A stretch of DNA of 64,000 nucleotides from Chitinophaga sp. S165. GTDB taxonomy: Bacteria; Bacteroidota; Bacteroidia; Chitinophagales; Chitinophagaceae. Shown one piece after another: positions 27,076 through 34,782 of this stretch. Position 1 is the first letter of the stretch. Each line of letters starts with the position of its first letter. Made by a program: the position numbers and the translations under genes. A model generated the notes under the pieces. The model ran no database searches, was not told where the DNA came from, and worked only from the letters and a program-made list of their open reading frames with translations. Location of the stretch: positions 62,001 to 126,000 of the forward strand of contig NZ_QGTG01000002.1 of the NCBI RefSeq assembly GCF_003182155.1. Direction: 5' to 3'.

Positions 27076-27558
27076 ATGAACGCAACAAGATTCTGGGAAA
27101 TCATTGAAACCGCGTGGACAACAGATAGAGATTTGTTTAATTTAAGAGAAACAGCGCTTACGACCAATGATCCCACACTAATCAGGCATCTTGGAAATGT
27201 GGTTTCCAAAGACATTGCCGGCCATATCAGACAACAGCTTCTTTATATGGATGAACGGGAGCTGACCAGGTTCAATCACGTTATGGAAGAAAAGCTCTTC
27301 CATATAGACCGTGAGGAAATTCACGAACGTATTAACGGTTCAGACGAAGGGTTCCTCCACCGACGATGCTTTATAGTCGGCATGGGAGAACGCTACTATA
27401 ATATGATTGACGATAATCCCGCCGTCGCAACCATGAATGTGTCTGCAGGGAATATTGGCTTTATCGGCTACGATATATATGAGGAAAAGTTTGGGGAAGA
27501 GTTTGAACGATATTGCCTCCATTGTATTGAATCCGGCTCCAATTCAAGGGGCTGGTAA
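27076..27558 (+). CDS. DUF4240 domain protein
   Basis: The 160-residue soluble protein matches DUF4240: the start FWEIIETAW, the central FNHVMEEKLFHIDREEI, then FLHRRCFIVGMGERYYN and a tail with FERYCLH. This domain occurs in proteins of unknown function and in some WGR-type fusions. No catalytic residues are obvious. It is a single gene ended by a clear terminator. Confidence 0.85.
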   Translation: MNATRFWEIIETAWTTDRDLFNLRETALTTNDPTLIRHLGNVVSKDIAGHIRQQLLYMDERELTRFNHVMEEKLFHIDREEIHERINGSDEGFLHRRCFIVGMGERYYNMIDDNPAVATMNVSAGNIGFIGYDIYEEKFGEEFERYCLHCIESGSNSRGW

Positions 27559-27564
27559 AATGAG

Positions 27565-27594
27565 AAGGGCCGCACTGATCTGCGGCCCTTTTTT
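27565..27594 (+). terminator. Intrinsic terminator after the DUF4240 gene
   Basis: A perfect 10-bp GC-rich stem (AAGGGCCGCA) with 6-nt loop is followed by six T residues. Confidence 0.92.
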
Positions 27595-27626
27595 ATAATG
27601 CTTTGTCGAAGGATGATCTGGCCGAA

Positions 27627-27986
27627 CTACATAAAGAACTGCTCCAATATAACCTTCCCATCTTTTACTGTGTATACACAAAGCTCCTGCATCTTCATTC
27701 TGTCCTGTCCTTTCATCGTAATATCCATCGTCAGAACAAATGCAAAAGAATTGCCTGCAACTATTGGCGTAGAAGTGTCTGCCCCGTGGAACGCTTCAAC
27801 CATAGACATAAATTTGTCTCCTTTCTCAATGATCTTATCGAGTCCCTTTACTTCCTTTTCAAACTCGGGAGTTTCTTCAGGCTCGATACTGACAACATCC
27901 TGCGCATAAAATTCCTTCTGGGCAGTTTCAAATTCTCCGTTTTTGCAAAGCTCCGCAAGGCGGTTAGCGATTTCTTGTGTAGTCAT
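27627..27986 (-). CDS. SnoaL-like / NTF2-fold protein
   Basis: The 119-residue protein starts TTQEIANRLAELCKNGEFETAQKE-type helices and continues with FYAQDVVSIEP, then strands ending YTVKDGKVILEQFFM. This is the cone-shaped NTF2/SnoaL pattern. Such proteins range from isomerases to non-catalytic binding proteins, and no active-site pair can be named. It is encoded convergently to the DUF4240 gene. Confidence 0.8.
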   Translation of the reverse strand: MTTQEIANRLAELCKNGEFETAQKEFYAQDVVSIEPEETPEFEKEVKGLDKIIEKGDKFMSMVEAFHGADTSTPIVAGNSFAFVLTMDITMKGQDRMKMQELCVYTVKDGKVILEQFFM

Positions 27987-28119
27987 AAATTGGTGGGTTT
28001 TGGGAGTTTACTCTAATTTAACTCATATTCGTGAGAGTTATTGCTGCACTGGATAAACATCGTTATATTCACAATACTGGTCATCTGAAAAGATGTAAGC
28101 TTTATCAAACTGAATTTAT

Positions 28120-29286
28120 ATGAACCCCTCTTTTCCACGTATCTCTTCCGTAGATATTCTACGGGGGCTTGTAATGATCATCATGGCGCTTGACCATACA
28201 AGGGACTTCTTTCATATTACAGCTATGACCGCAGATCCGCTGGATGAAGACACCACTACGCTATCGCTCTATTTCACACGATGGATCACCAATTATTGTG
28301 CTCCTGTTTTTGTATTCCTCTCAGGGCTATCAGCGTACCTTTCATCCCGTAAGAAAACAACAGAAGAAGCCAGTATATTTTTGTTCAAAAGAGGTTTGTG
28401 GCTGATCTTAGCAGAAGTGGTCATTGTTACATTCGGCCTTACATTTAATCCGCTCTATCATGTCATTGTGCTGCAAGTGATCTGGGCTATCGGATGTAGT
28501 ATGATCATATTGGGCATATTGATCAGGATATCTTTCAAAGCAGTGCTGATAACCGGTCTGATACTTTTGCTCGGGCATAATATTCTTGATTACCTTAACG
28601 TGACCAGCAATGTATGGAAAGTATTATTTACCGCGCTTGGTACTATAGTACCTATTACCAATACCCGTTTTTTGCTTGTGCTTTACGCCATACTACCGTG
28701 GACCAGTGCAATGTTGCTGGGGTATTGTGTTGGACATTATTTTAAACAGGATATACCGGCTGCAACACGCAAACGCTTCCTCCTCATCGCAGGTAGTACT
28801 GCAACAGCTTTATTCATCCTGCTTAGAAGTATCAATAAATATGGCAATCCTGTGCCCTGGGAAATGCAAAAGGATACACAGGCTACAGTGCTTGATTTTC
28901 TAGATGTCAGCAAGTATCCGCCATCGCTGGATTATCTCTGTATGACACTTGGTCCCGCATTGCTGTTATTACTGGTATTTGAAAACGCAAAAGGCAAATG
29001 GCAGGAGATCGTTAAAGTATATGGAACGGTACCGTTCTTCTATTATGTCGTTCACTTCTACCTGCTCCATTTCCTGATGGTGATCATTTTCTTCGTTAGT
29101 GGTTACACAACAAAAGATATTGTTGATCCTGATGTACTCATGTTGTTCAGACCAGCAACGTTCGGTTATTCACTTCCGGTAGTATATCTGATCTGGATAT
29201 TGGTTGTAGCTTTTCTGTACCGGCCCTGTCAATGGTTTGCACGTTATAAGAAGACGCATACTAACTGGTGGCTGAAATATTTTTAG
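28120..29286 (+). CDS. HGSNAT/DUF1624-like membrane acyltransferase
   Basis: This 388-residue protein has about 10 transmembrane helices. It starts with SVDILRGLVMIIMALDHTRDFF, the hallmark of the heparan-alpha-glucosaminide N-acetyltransferase/DUF1624 group, and continues with NYCAPVFVFLSGLSAYL. In this family the conserved His after D in ALDHTRD is thought to take part in acetyl transfer across the membrane. The substrate is unknown, and cell-surface glycans are a plausible target. Confidence 0.85.
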   Translation: MNPSFPRISSVDILRGLVMIIMALDHTRDFFHITAMTADPLDEDTTTLSLYFTRWITNYCAPVFVFLSGLSAYLSSRKKTTEEASIFLFKRGLWLILAEVVIVTFGLTFNPLYHVIVLQVIWAIGCSMIILGILIRISFKAVLITGLILLLGHNILDYLNVTSNVWKVLFTALGTIVPITNTRFLLVLYAILPWTSAMLLGYCVGHYFKQDIPAATRKRFLLIAGSTATALFILLRSINKYGNPVPWEMQKDTQATVLDFLDVSKYPPSLDYLCMTLGPALLLLLVFENAKGKWQEIVKVYGTVPFFYYVVHFYLLHFLMVIIFFVSGYTTKDIVDPDVLMLFRPATFGYSLPVVYLIWILVVAFLYRPCQWFARYKKTHTNWWLKYF

Positions 29287-29459
29287 TACATATTCATCTG
29301 AAGAAATAAGAGTTCTCATTGTCGCAACAGACATATGTACGCTTATGTTGTATAAGCGGTATCGATCTGAAGTTTCATCGCAGTACCGGGGCATATATTT
29401 GGGTAGTAACCTGAATTTATACAACCAGAATATTACAGTCACCGGTTAAATGCCTGAAC

Positions 29460-30464
29460 ATGACCTCCAGCTTATATCCCCCTGCGCTGCACTTCGGGAT
29501 CCCTGAAAAAATGCAGCCGCATGTCCGCGTCTCTGCAAATCTGCCGGACAGATATCAGCAATACCGGATCGCACAATCAACAGATACCACGTATGTAGAA
29601 GCACCATTCGGCAGTTATCTTACCCAGGAGATCAGAGATCCTGACTGGGTTATCAGCTGGCAACAATGCTTTGTAAAGGAAAAGATAAGATTGCGCCCTT
29701 CCGTTACACAACCTATGCTGGCGATGTATTGCGTTCTGCAGGGGAATGTTTCCTGCCGGCTACAGGGGAAAGGAAAAATGATGCTGATCGAAAAAGAATT
29801 CGGCATCTATTACATCCCATCCCAGTCCCAGAACATCGCTGACCTGCGGGCAGGGTATTATGAAATGATCTGCATTTCCTTTGCTCCGGCCTTCCTCCGC
29901 AAATTCATCGCACATCATCCTTCCTTCGAAGAAATTTATCAGCAACAGCAACGGCAGGCGCGCAGGGCTGCCCTCCTGCCCGCAATCAGGATGGATGTGT
30001 CTGATCTGAAAGTACTGCATGAAATGCGTCAGTCGCCCGAAGCCAGTCAGGAATTGAAGCCATACCTGGAAGCAAGGCTCAACGAACTGCTCACACTTTA
30101 TTTCAGCGCGCTCACTCCTAAATATCTCCAGAATGGCGACCAGGCCCAGAAACTGCGTCAGATATGCATATACATCCAGAATCATTATCACCAGCCGCTC
30201 AGCATAGCTGAACTAAGTAAGCAGGCTGGTATGCATATCAACACTTTTGAGCGGGCATTCAAGGAATTACTCAGCGTTTCCCCACGTGGTTATATTGAAC
30301 ACCTGCGACTGAAAAAAGCGGCCTCTCTCCTTTCCCAGACCACGCTTAGCATCAAAGAGATCAGCTATAGCACCGGCTACCGGGGAGCTAATTATTTTAC
30401 GGCTGTTTTCCGTAAGCGTTACCGTTGTTCTCCCAGAGAATATCGGAAAAACCGCTTAACTTGA
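29460..30464 (+). CDS. AraC-family transcriptional regulator
   Basis: The 334-residue protein has an N-terminal sensing region (about 60-220) and a C-terminal AraC/XylS domain. The first HTH is LSIAELSKQAGMHINTFERAF and the second is IKEISYSTGYRGANYFTAVFRK, followed by the CSPREYR ending typical of the family. It lies 16 bp upstream of an M20 peptidase gene on the same strand and likely regulates that gene and the MFS gene, an inference from position. Its ligand is unknown. Confidence 0.93.
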   Translation: MTSSLYPPALHFGIPEKMQPHVRVSANLPDRYQQYRIAQSTDTTYVEAPFGSYLTQEIRDPDWVISWQQCFVKEKIRLRPSVTQPMLAMYCVLQGNVSCRLQGKGKMMLIEKEFGIYYIPSQSQNIADLRAGYYEMICISFAPAFLRKFIAHHPSFEEIYQQQQRQARRAALLPAIRMDVSDLKVLHEMRQSPEASQELKPYLEARLNELLTLYFSALTPKYLQNGDQAQKLRQICIYIQNHYHQPLSIAELSKQAGMHINTFERAFKELLSVSPRGYIEHLRLKKAASLLSQTTLSIKEISYSTGYRGANYFTAVFRKRYRCSPREYRKNRLT

Positions 30465-30480
30465 CGGAAATTGAAGATTG

Positions 30481-31650
30481 ATGGATGCACAGTTAAGAGA
30501 CAGGCTTATAGATATCAGAAGACAAATTCATGCACAACCGGAATTAGGATATCAGGAAGAAAATACTTCTAACCTGGTAAAACAGGAGCTGGACCTGCTT
30601 GGAATAGACTATCTTTCTAATATTGCAGGCACTGGCGTAATTGCCTCCCTGACGCGTGGAAATGGTCCTTGTGTGGCTATCCGTGCGGATATGGACGCAT
30701 TACCTATGCAGGAAGAAACGGGTTTACCCTTTGCATCGAAGGTGAGCGGAAAGATGCACGCCTGCGGCCATGACCTGCATACCACTATGCTGATAGGCGC
30801 TGCTGCGTTATTAAAACAAACTGATTTTCACGGAACTATAAAACTGCTCTTCCAACCTTCGGAGGAAGGTCCCAGCACTGACCCGGAAAGAAAAAGCGGC
30901 GCACGTCACTTTGTTGAAAAGGGTTATCTGGATGATGTACAAGCCGCTTTAGGGCTGCATGTCGATCCTTTACTACCTGTCGGACAGATCTCTTACGCTA
31001 TAGGACCGGCCCTGGCTTGTACCGGCTTCTTCACCATCGAGGTGAAAGGTAAGGCAGCACATGCCGGCGCATCTCCGCAGCTGGGCATTGACGCCGTTGT
31101 CATTGCTTCCCAACTCATACAATCTGCACAGATCATCGTTTCAAGGCATACTCCGCCTATGGAAACGGCTGTGCTTTCCTTTACAAAGATCAACGGAGGC
31201 GTAGCACCTAATGTGATCGCTGACAGGGTCATGCTGGAAGGCACGATCCGGGCGCTGAACCTGGATGTTTATGAAGAGGTGATCGCCCGTCTTCAGAAAA
31301 TTATAGATGGGCTCATGCTGATCCATGATACGGAGATCATCTTTGATCTGTACTTCACAATTCCCAGTGTACTGAATAACCGGGATGTTCATCAAAAGCT
31401 GCAGAGCAGCCTTAACGATGTTTTTGGTCAGCAAAATGCCCAGGAGAAGATCCCCCTGCTGGCAGGTGAGGATTTTTGCTATTATTCCAGGAAAGTTCCA
31501 TCTATGTTTTACCTGCTGGGCGCCCAGGACCCGGATTCTCCCGGTTACTATCTCCATCATCCGAAAGTGATCTTCAACGAAGGGTGCATCCCCTACGGCT
31601 CGTCGTTCCTGGCAAAGGGAGCTGTCGAGCTGCTGGAACGCTTCCGCTAA
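30481..31650 (+). CDS. M20-family amidohydrolase/peptidase
   Basis: The 389-residue zinc enzyme starts at the ATG at 30481; an adjacent TTG codon at 30478 is not needed. It shows the metal-site motifs IRADMDALPMQEETG, MHACGHDLHTTM and QPSEEGPS, and a late HHPKVIFNE element, as in IAA-amino-acid hydrolases, hippurate hydrolases and N-acyl-L-amino acid amidohydrolases. The dimerisation lid lies at about 180-290. It removes an acyl group from an N-acylated amino acid or similar amide. It sits between an AraC regulator and an MFS exporter or importer. Confidence 0.93.
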   Translation: MDAQLRDRLIDIRRQIHAQPELGYQEENTSNLVKQELDLLGIDYLSNIAGTGVIASLTRGNGPCVAIRADMDALPMQEETGLPFASKVSGKMHACGHDLHTTMLIGAAALLKQTDFHGTIKLLFQPSEEGPSTDPERKSGARHFVEKGYLDDVQAALGLHVDPLLPVGQISYAIGPALACTGFFTIEVKGKAAHAGASPQLGIDAVVIASQLIQSAQIIVSRHTPPMETAVLSFTKINGGVAPNVIADRVMLEGTIRALNLDVYEEVIARLQKIIDGLMLIHDTEIIFDLYFTIPSVLNNRDVHQKLQSSLNDVFGQQNAQEKIPLLAGEDFCYYSRKVPSMFYLLGAQDPDSPGYYLHHPKVIFNEGCIPYGSSFLAKGAVELLERFR

Positions 31651-31656
31651 ATATCG

Positions 31657-31664
31657 TAACTTTG
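31657..31664 (+). promoter_or_regulatory. Putative -7 element of the MFS gene (TAACTTTG)
   Basis: An exact TAnnTTTG lies 26 bp upstream of the MFS start, directly after the M20 stop. No good -33 element is present, so the MFS gene may also be read from upstream. Confidence 0.4.
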
Positions 31665-31690
31665 CGGCCTTTACCGAATCAAGGAACAGG

Positions 31691-32890
31691 ATGGAGCAGA
31701 AATATTTAGGAAAGGGAGATACGGCGTTTATGGCTGCCTGTACGGGCCTTATTGTTGCCAACATTTACTATTGCCAACCACTTGTCGTTTTAATATCGAA
31801 AGAATGGGGATTGCATGAAAGCATGGCCGGCAGGGTGACTTACCTCACCCAGATAGGATATGCACTCGGGTTATTGCTGCTCGTACCTCTGGGAGACATC
31901 CTGGAGCGGCGCAAACAGATCCTGGTAAGCACCGGCATCACCGTACTGGCATTATTACTGGCGGCTACTGCACACAGTTTTATCGTCTTACAGATAGCCA
32001 GCGTACTAATTGGCGTTTTCAGCATTGTTCCGCAGCTCATTCTGCCACTAGCGGCCACTCTGTGCCACGATAGCAAGCGGGGTAGTACGATCGGCACTAT
32101 CATGGCCGGGTTGCTGATCGGTATACTTGCCTCCCGCAGTCTCAGTGGAACGATAGGCTCACTTTATGGCTGGCGGGCCATGTACTATATAGCCGCCGGC
32201 GTATGTGCCGTATTGCTGGTGCTGATGCGGCTGCGTTTTCCAAGTAGCAAGCCGTCTTTCAACGGTCATTACGGGCACCTCATGAAGTCAGTAGCGCATT
32301 ACGCGATGACGCAACCTTTATTACGCCAGGCGGCTGTTACCAACGCCCTTTCATTTGCTGTAGTAAGCGCGTTCTGGGTAACAATGGTACTTTTCCTGTC
32401 CGCGCCGCCTTTTGGCTTTAAATCGCTCGAAATCGGCATGTTCGGCCTGGCAGGAGCAGCCGGAGCGCTGGCAGCTCCGCTTATCGGAAAGATCAGCGAC
32501 GGCCGCGACCCACGGAACAACATCATTATCGGCCTGGTATGTGAGCTGCTTAGTTTTATAGGATTCTATTTTACCGGCAGCGGCATATTCCTCCTGCTGG
32601 CCGGCATTATCATACTGGACGTGGGGCACCAATCTGTCCAGGTTACTAACCAGACCATCATCTACTCTATTCTTCCTGAAGCCAGGAACCGTTTTAATAC
32701 GGTCTTTATGACATCCACCTTCATTGGTGGCGCTACTGGCTCCGCCCTGGGCCTGTTCCTCTGGAATGTCGGCCACTGGCCTGCAGTCTGCGCAGGCTGT
32801 TGCGGCGTTATCCTGGTAAACATTTTCCTTTTCTTCAGAAACAAGGCAAAAGCTATCCGAAATGTGGAAATAGCGGTCCAAAAGGCCTGA
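31691..32890 (+). CDS. MFS transporter
   Basis: This 399-residue protein has about 12 transmembrane helices. The loop between helices 2 and 3 carries the MFS motif LGDILERRKQ, and the helix 4-5 region has the RSLSGTIGSLYGWR segment seen in DHA1-type sugar/drug antiporters. It lies 40 bp after the M20 gene, so it may export the amidohydrolase product or a toxic conjugate, or import the substrate. The direction is not evident. Confidence 0.9.
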   Translation: MEQKYLGKGDTAFMAACTGLIVANIYYCQPLVVLISKEWGLHESMAGRVTYLTQIGYALGLLLLVPLGDILERRKQILVSTGITVLALLLAATAHSFIVLQIASVLIGVFSIVPQLILPLAATLCHDSKRGSTIGTIMAGLLIGILASRSLSGTIGSLYGWRAMYYIAAGVCAVLLVLMRLRFPSSKPSFNGHYGHLMKSVAHYAMTQPLLRQAAVTNALSFAVVSAFWVTMVLFLSAPPFGFKSLEIGMFGLAGAAGALAAPLIGKISDGRDPRNNIIIGLVCELLSFIGFYFTGSGIFLLLAGIIILDVGHQSVQVTNQTIIYSILPEARNRFNTVFMTSTFIGGATGSALGLFLWNVGHWPAVCAGCCGVILVNIFLFFRNKAKAIRNVEIAVQKA

Positions 32891-32946
32891 AAACCGTGAT
32901 CTGATCGTCTTTATATCCTTACGGATAGGGCTTTTTATTTACTCGT

Positions 32947-33053
32947 CCATATCGCTATACCGGCATTTCCATATCATTTTACCGTCATCTCTATATCGAA
33001 GGGATATACAGATGACGGTAAAGTGATGGTGAAATGACGGTATAGCGATATGG
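32947..33053. repeat. Nested inverted repeat (107 bp) with internal direct repeat
   Basis: The outer arms are 16-bp perfect inverted repeats (32947-32962 and 33038-33053). Inside lie CATTTC/GAAATG, TTTACCGTCATCT/AGATGACGGTAAA (32978-32990 with 33010-33022) and TATATC/GATATA, with a 5-nt loop at 32998-33002. Each half holds two diverged copies of an ATATC-TACCG-CAT-TC unit, so the hairpin seems built by duplication of a shorter motif. It lies between the MFS gene and the minisatellite and codes for nothing evident. Confidence 0.8.
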
Positions 33054-33160
33054 AGATATAGAAACCCGAGCAAACCCAGAGAGGGATCGAGTTGTACCAG
33101 GGTAGTTTTTTCGGATCGCCGATATTCCCTCGTGTTCTTTTCAAAAAGCCAGCGGTTGAC

Positions 33161-33303
33161 ATGCCTTTGACATGCCTTTACTATGCCTTTACTATGCCTT
33201 TGCTATGCCTTTGCTATGCCTTTGACATGCCTTTGACATGCCTTTGCTATGCCTTTGACATGCCTTTGACATGCCTTTGCTATGCCTTTGCTATGCCTTT
33301 AAG
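33161..33303. repeat. 11-bp minisatellite, 13 copies of ATGCCTTTNNN
   Basis: Thirteen head-to-tail units share ATGCCTTT and differ only in the last three bases. In order these are GAC, ACT, ACT, GCT, GCT, GAC, GAC, GCT, GAC, GAC, GCT, GCT, AAG. The eight-base core is unchanged in all copies. The array lies about 135 bp before the arginase-family gene. Confidence 0.95.
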
Positions 33304-33437
33304 TTAGACCTGTAAAAAATGGCTGGTCGCCCCTCTTTTGAAAAATTCTCAACGCTGCGCCCATCTTTTACCTGAAAGCCCTTATCTTCGGTATACAACC
33401 AATTATCTGACGGAAACAGACCCAAAATCGATCCCTG

Positions 33438-34355
33438 ATGCGCCATTTTATGATCATTGAGGCCCCATCCAATCTCGGTTTGAAGGAATTACAGCCAGGT
33501 GTGGAACCAGGTGTAAGATTGTTACCGGAAGCCTTCCGCAAAACAGGACTGGCGAGAGATGCCGGCATTTCGCATGTTATTTCGGTACCGGCGCCCGCCT
33601 ATACGATGGATATAGATCCTGAAAGCGGTGTGCGGAATGCGGACGCAATTGCGGCCTACAGTGAAAAACTGGCAGACAGGGTGCGGGAGGCAGTGGAAAA
33701 AGATATTATACCCATTGTAATAGGCGGAGACTGCAGCATATTGGTTGGCAATACTTTGGGATTGCGGAGCACGGGTAAACGTTACGGGCTGTTTGCCATG
33801 GACGGGCACCATGATTATATGTGGCCCGAGTATTCAGGTACGGCCGGAGCGGCCGGCATGGCCCTGGCAATAGCGGCAGGAGCCGGACATGAGAAACTGA
33901 CAGATATCCGGCAGCTACGCCCCTATGTGCAGGAAGAACATATATATGCATATGGCAACCGGGAGCCGGACGACACGTATGAGCAGCTGATCATCAACAG
34001 CCGTATTCATTATTTCGGCCTGGCAGCAATCCGGAAACAGGGTATTAAGGCCATCACCTCCCGTTTTCTTACCATGGTTGACCGGGACGGCCTGGATGGG
34101 TTCTGGGTCCACCTGGATGTAGATGTACTGGATAATGATATCATGCCTTGTGTGGATAGTCCTGAACCAGGCGGTTTGTCTTACCGGGAATGGCAGGAAA
34201 CGTTGGAACCCCTGGTAGCGTCCAGGTACTTTAAGGGCATGAACATTACCATTCTTGACCCGACGATGGACCCGGACAACAGGTACACACGTACCTTTTC
34301 AGAGCGGCTGGCGGCGCTTTTAAGGCCAGCCGTCAAGGGTTTGAGCAGCACTTAA
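33438..34355 (+). CDS. Arginase/formiminoglutamase-family protein with altered metal site
   Basis: The 305-residue protein follows the ureohydrolase fold: VIGGDCSILVG (residues about 94-104), FAMDGHHDYMWP (about 118-129) and HLDVDVLDNDIMP (about 220-232). Classical enzymes have GGDHS, DAHxD and DxDxxDP. Here the first metal-ligand His is Cys and the Ala in DAH is Gly, while the Asp/His ligands of the second and third motifs remain. The family splits guanidino or formimino compounds with a Mn pair. The Cys variant may still bind metal, or it may have another activity. It is downstream of the minisatellite with no close partner gene. Confidence 0.85.
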   Translation: MRHFMIIEAPSNLGLKELQPGVEPGVRLLPEAFRKTGLARDAGISHVISVPAPAYTMDIDPESGVRNADAIAAYSEKLADRVREAVEKDIIPIVIGGDCSILVGNTLGLRSTGKRYGLFAMDGHHDYMWPEYSGTAGAAGMALAIAAGAGHEKLTDIRQLRPYVQEEHIYAYGNREPDDTYEQLIINSRIHYFGLAAIRKQGIKAITSRFLTMVDRDGLDGFWVHLDVDVLDNDIMPCVDSPEPGGLSYREWQETLEPLVASRYFKGMNITILDPTMDPDNRYTRTFSERLAALLRPAVKGLSST

Positions 34356-34396
34356 AAAATCCGGCAAGTCTGATTTTTTTAATAAATAAAAAACAA

Positions 34397-34404
34397 TACC
34401 TTTG
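34397..34404 (+). promoter_or_regulatory. Putative -7 element for tRNA-Leu (TACCTTTG)
   Basis: An exact TAnnTTTG element lies about 62 bp before the tRNA. The -33 position is T-rich (TTTT), not a full TTTG. Confidence 0.6.
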
Positions 34405-34466
34405 CAGTCCTTTTCCCAGCATGTGCATGCTGGAGGAAATAAGTTCTTACAAATACGAAACGAATT

Positions 34467-34548
34467 GCGGGTGTGGTGAAATTGGTAGACACGCCAGACT
34501 TAGGATCTGGTGCTTCACGGCATGTAGGTTCGAGTCCTATCACCCGCA
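34467..34548 (+). tRNA. tRNA-Leu (TAG anticodon)
   Basis: An 82-nt class II tRNA with acceptor stem GCGGGTG/CACCCGC, anticodon stem CCAGA/TCTGG with loop CTTAGGA giving TAG, a variable arm, a T-arm with TTCGAGT and discriminator A. CCA is not encoded. Confidence 0.97.
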
Positions 34549-34556
34549 CTTTTTTT

Positions 34557-34622
34557 GACGCTTAATGCCCGATGCTGATCGCTTAACGCAGACGATGCCT
34601 CAGCATTAAGCGTCTTTTTTTT
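34557..34622 (+). terminator. Terminator after tRNA-Leu
   Basis: A 12-bp perfect stem (GACGCTTAATGC at 34557-34568 and its complement ending 34614) encloses a smaller structured loop and is followed by eight or more T residues. Confidence 0.88.
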
Positions 34623-34654
34623 ATCCGGCAGTCCGCTCTCCGGCTTCAAATCTT

Positions 34655-34727
34655 GCCATTAAGGCGCTAAGTCACCAAGTAACTCCCACATAGCTGCCAT
34701 TCCTTCGTGCCTTTGTGACTTCATGGC
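34655..34727. repeat. Imperfect inverted repeat of AAGNCNCN-type units
   Basis: Two 25-bp arms (34655-34679 and 34703-34727) are inverted copies matching at about 19 of 25 positions. Each arm has an 8-bp periodic AAG-x-C-x-C pattern. It resembles the dispersed repeats with AAGGCGC/CTTTGTG cores seen between genes in many environmental Bacteroidota. It overlaps a false upstream ATG of tig. Confidence 0.65.
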
Positions 34728-34782
34728 AGAAAATACAAACAAGGAATTATTATTGCTTCATACAAGAACATTAAAAACTATT

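Larger units (their letters stand above)
32891..33437. other. 547-bp repeat-rich intergenic region
   Basis: The gap between the MFS and arginase-family genes holds the nested palindrome and the 11-bp minisatellite. No protein-coding gene is credible here. Confidence 0.75.

Noticed and set aside
27603..28016. 137-residue plus-strand ORF
   Set aside because: Antisense to the SnoaL-like gene, which has a coherent NTF2-type sequence.
33161..33303. CRISPR-like array
   Set aside because: The unit is 11 bp with no spacers, and no cas genes are present.
33092..33307. 71-residue ORF covering the minisatellite
   Set aside because: An 11-bp repeat without stops gives the same 11-residue peptide in all three frames, so openness has no meaning here. 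There is no start signal or family match.
34467..34548. tRNA-Leu as an integration site of a mobile element
   Set aside because: No integrase or duplicated 3' tRNA end is present within the window.
34723..34782. Upstream start for tig adding 20 residues
   Set aside because: It lies in the dispersed repeat, and the next ATG begins at the usual trigger factor N-terminus.
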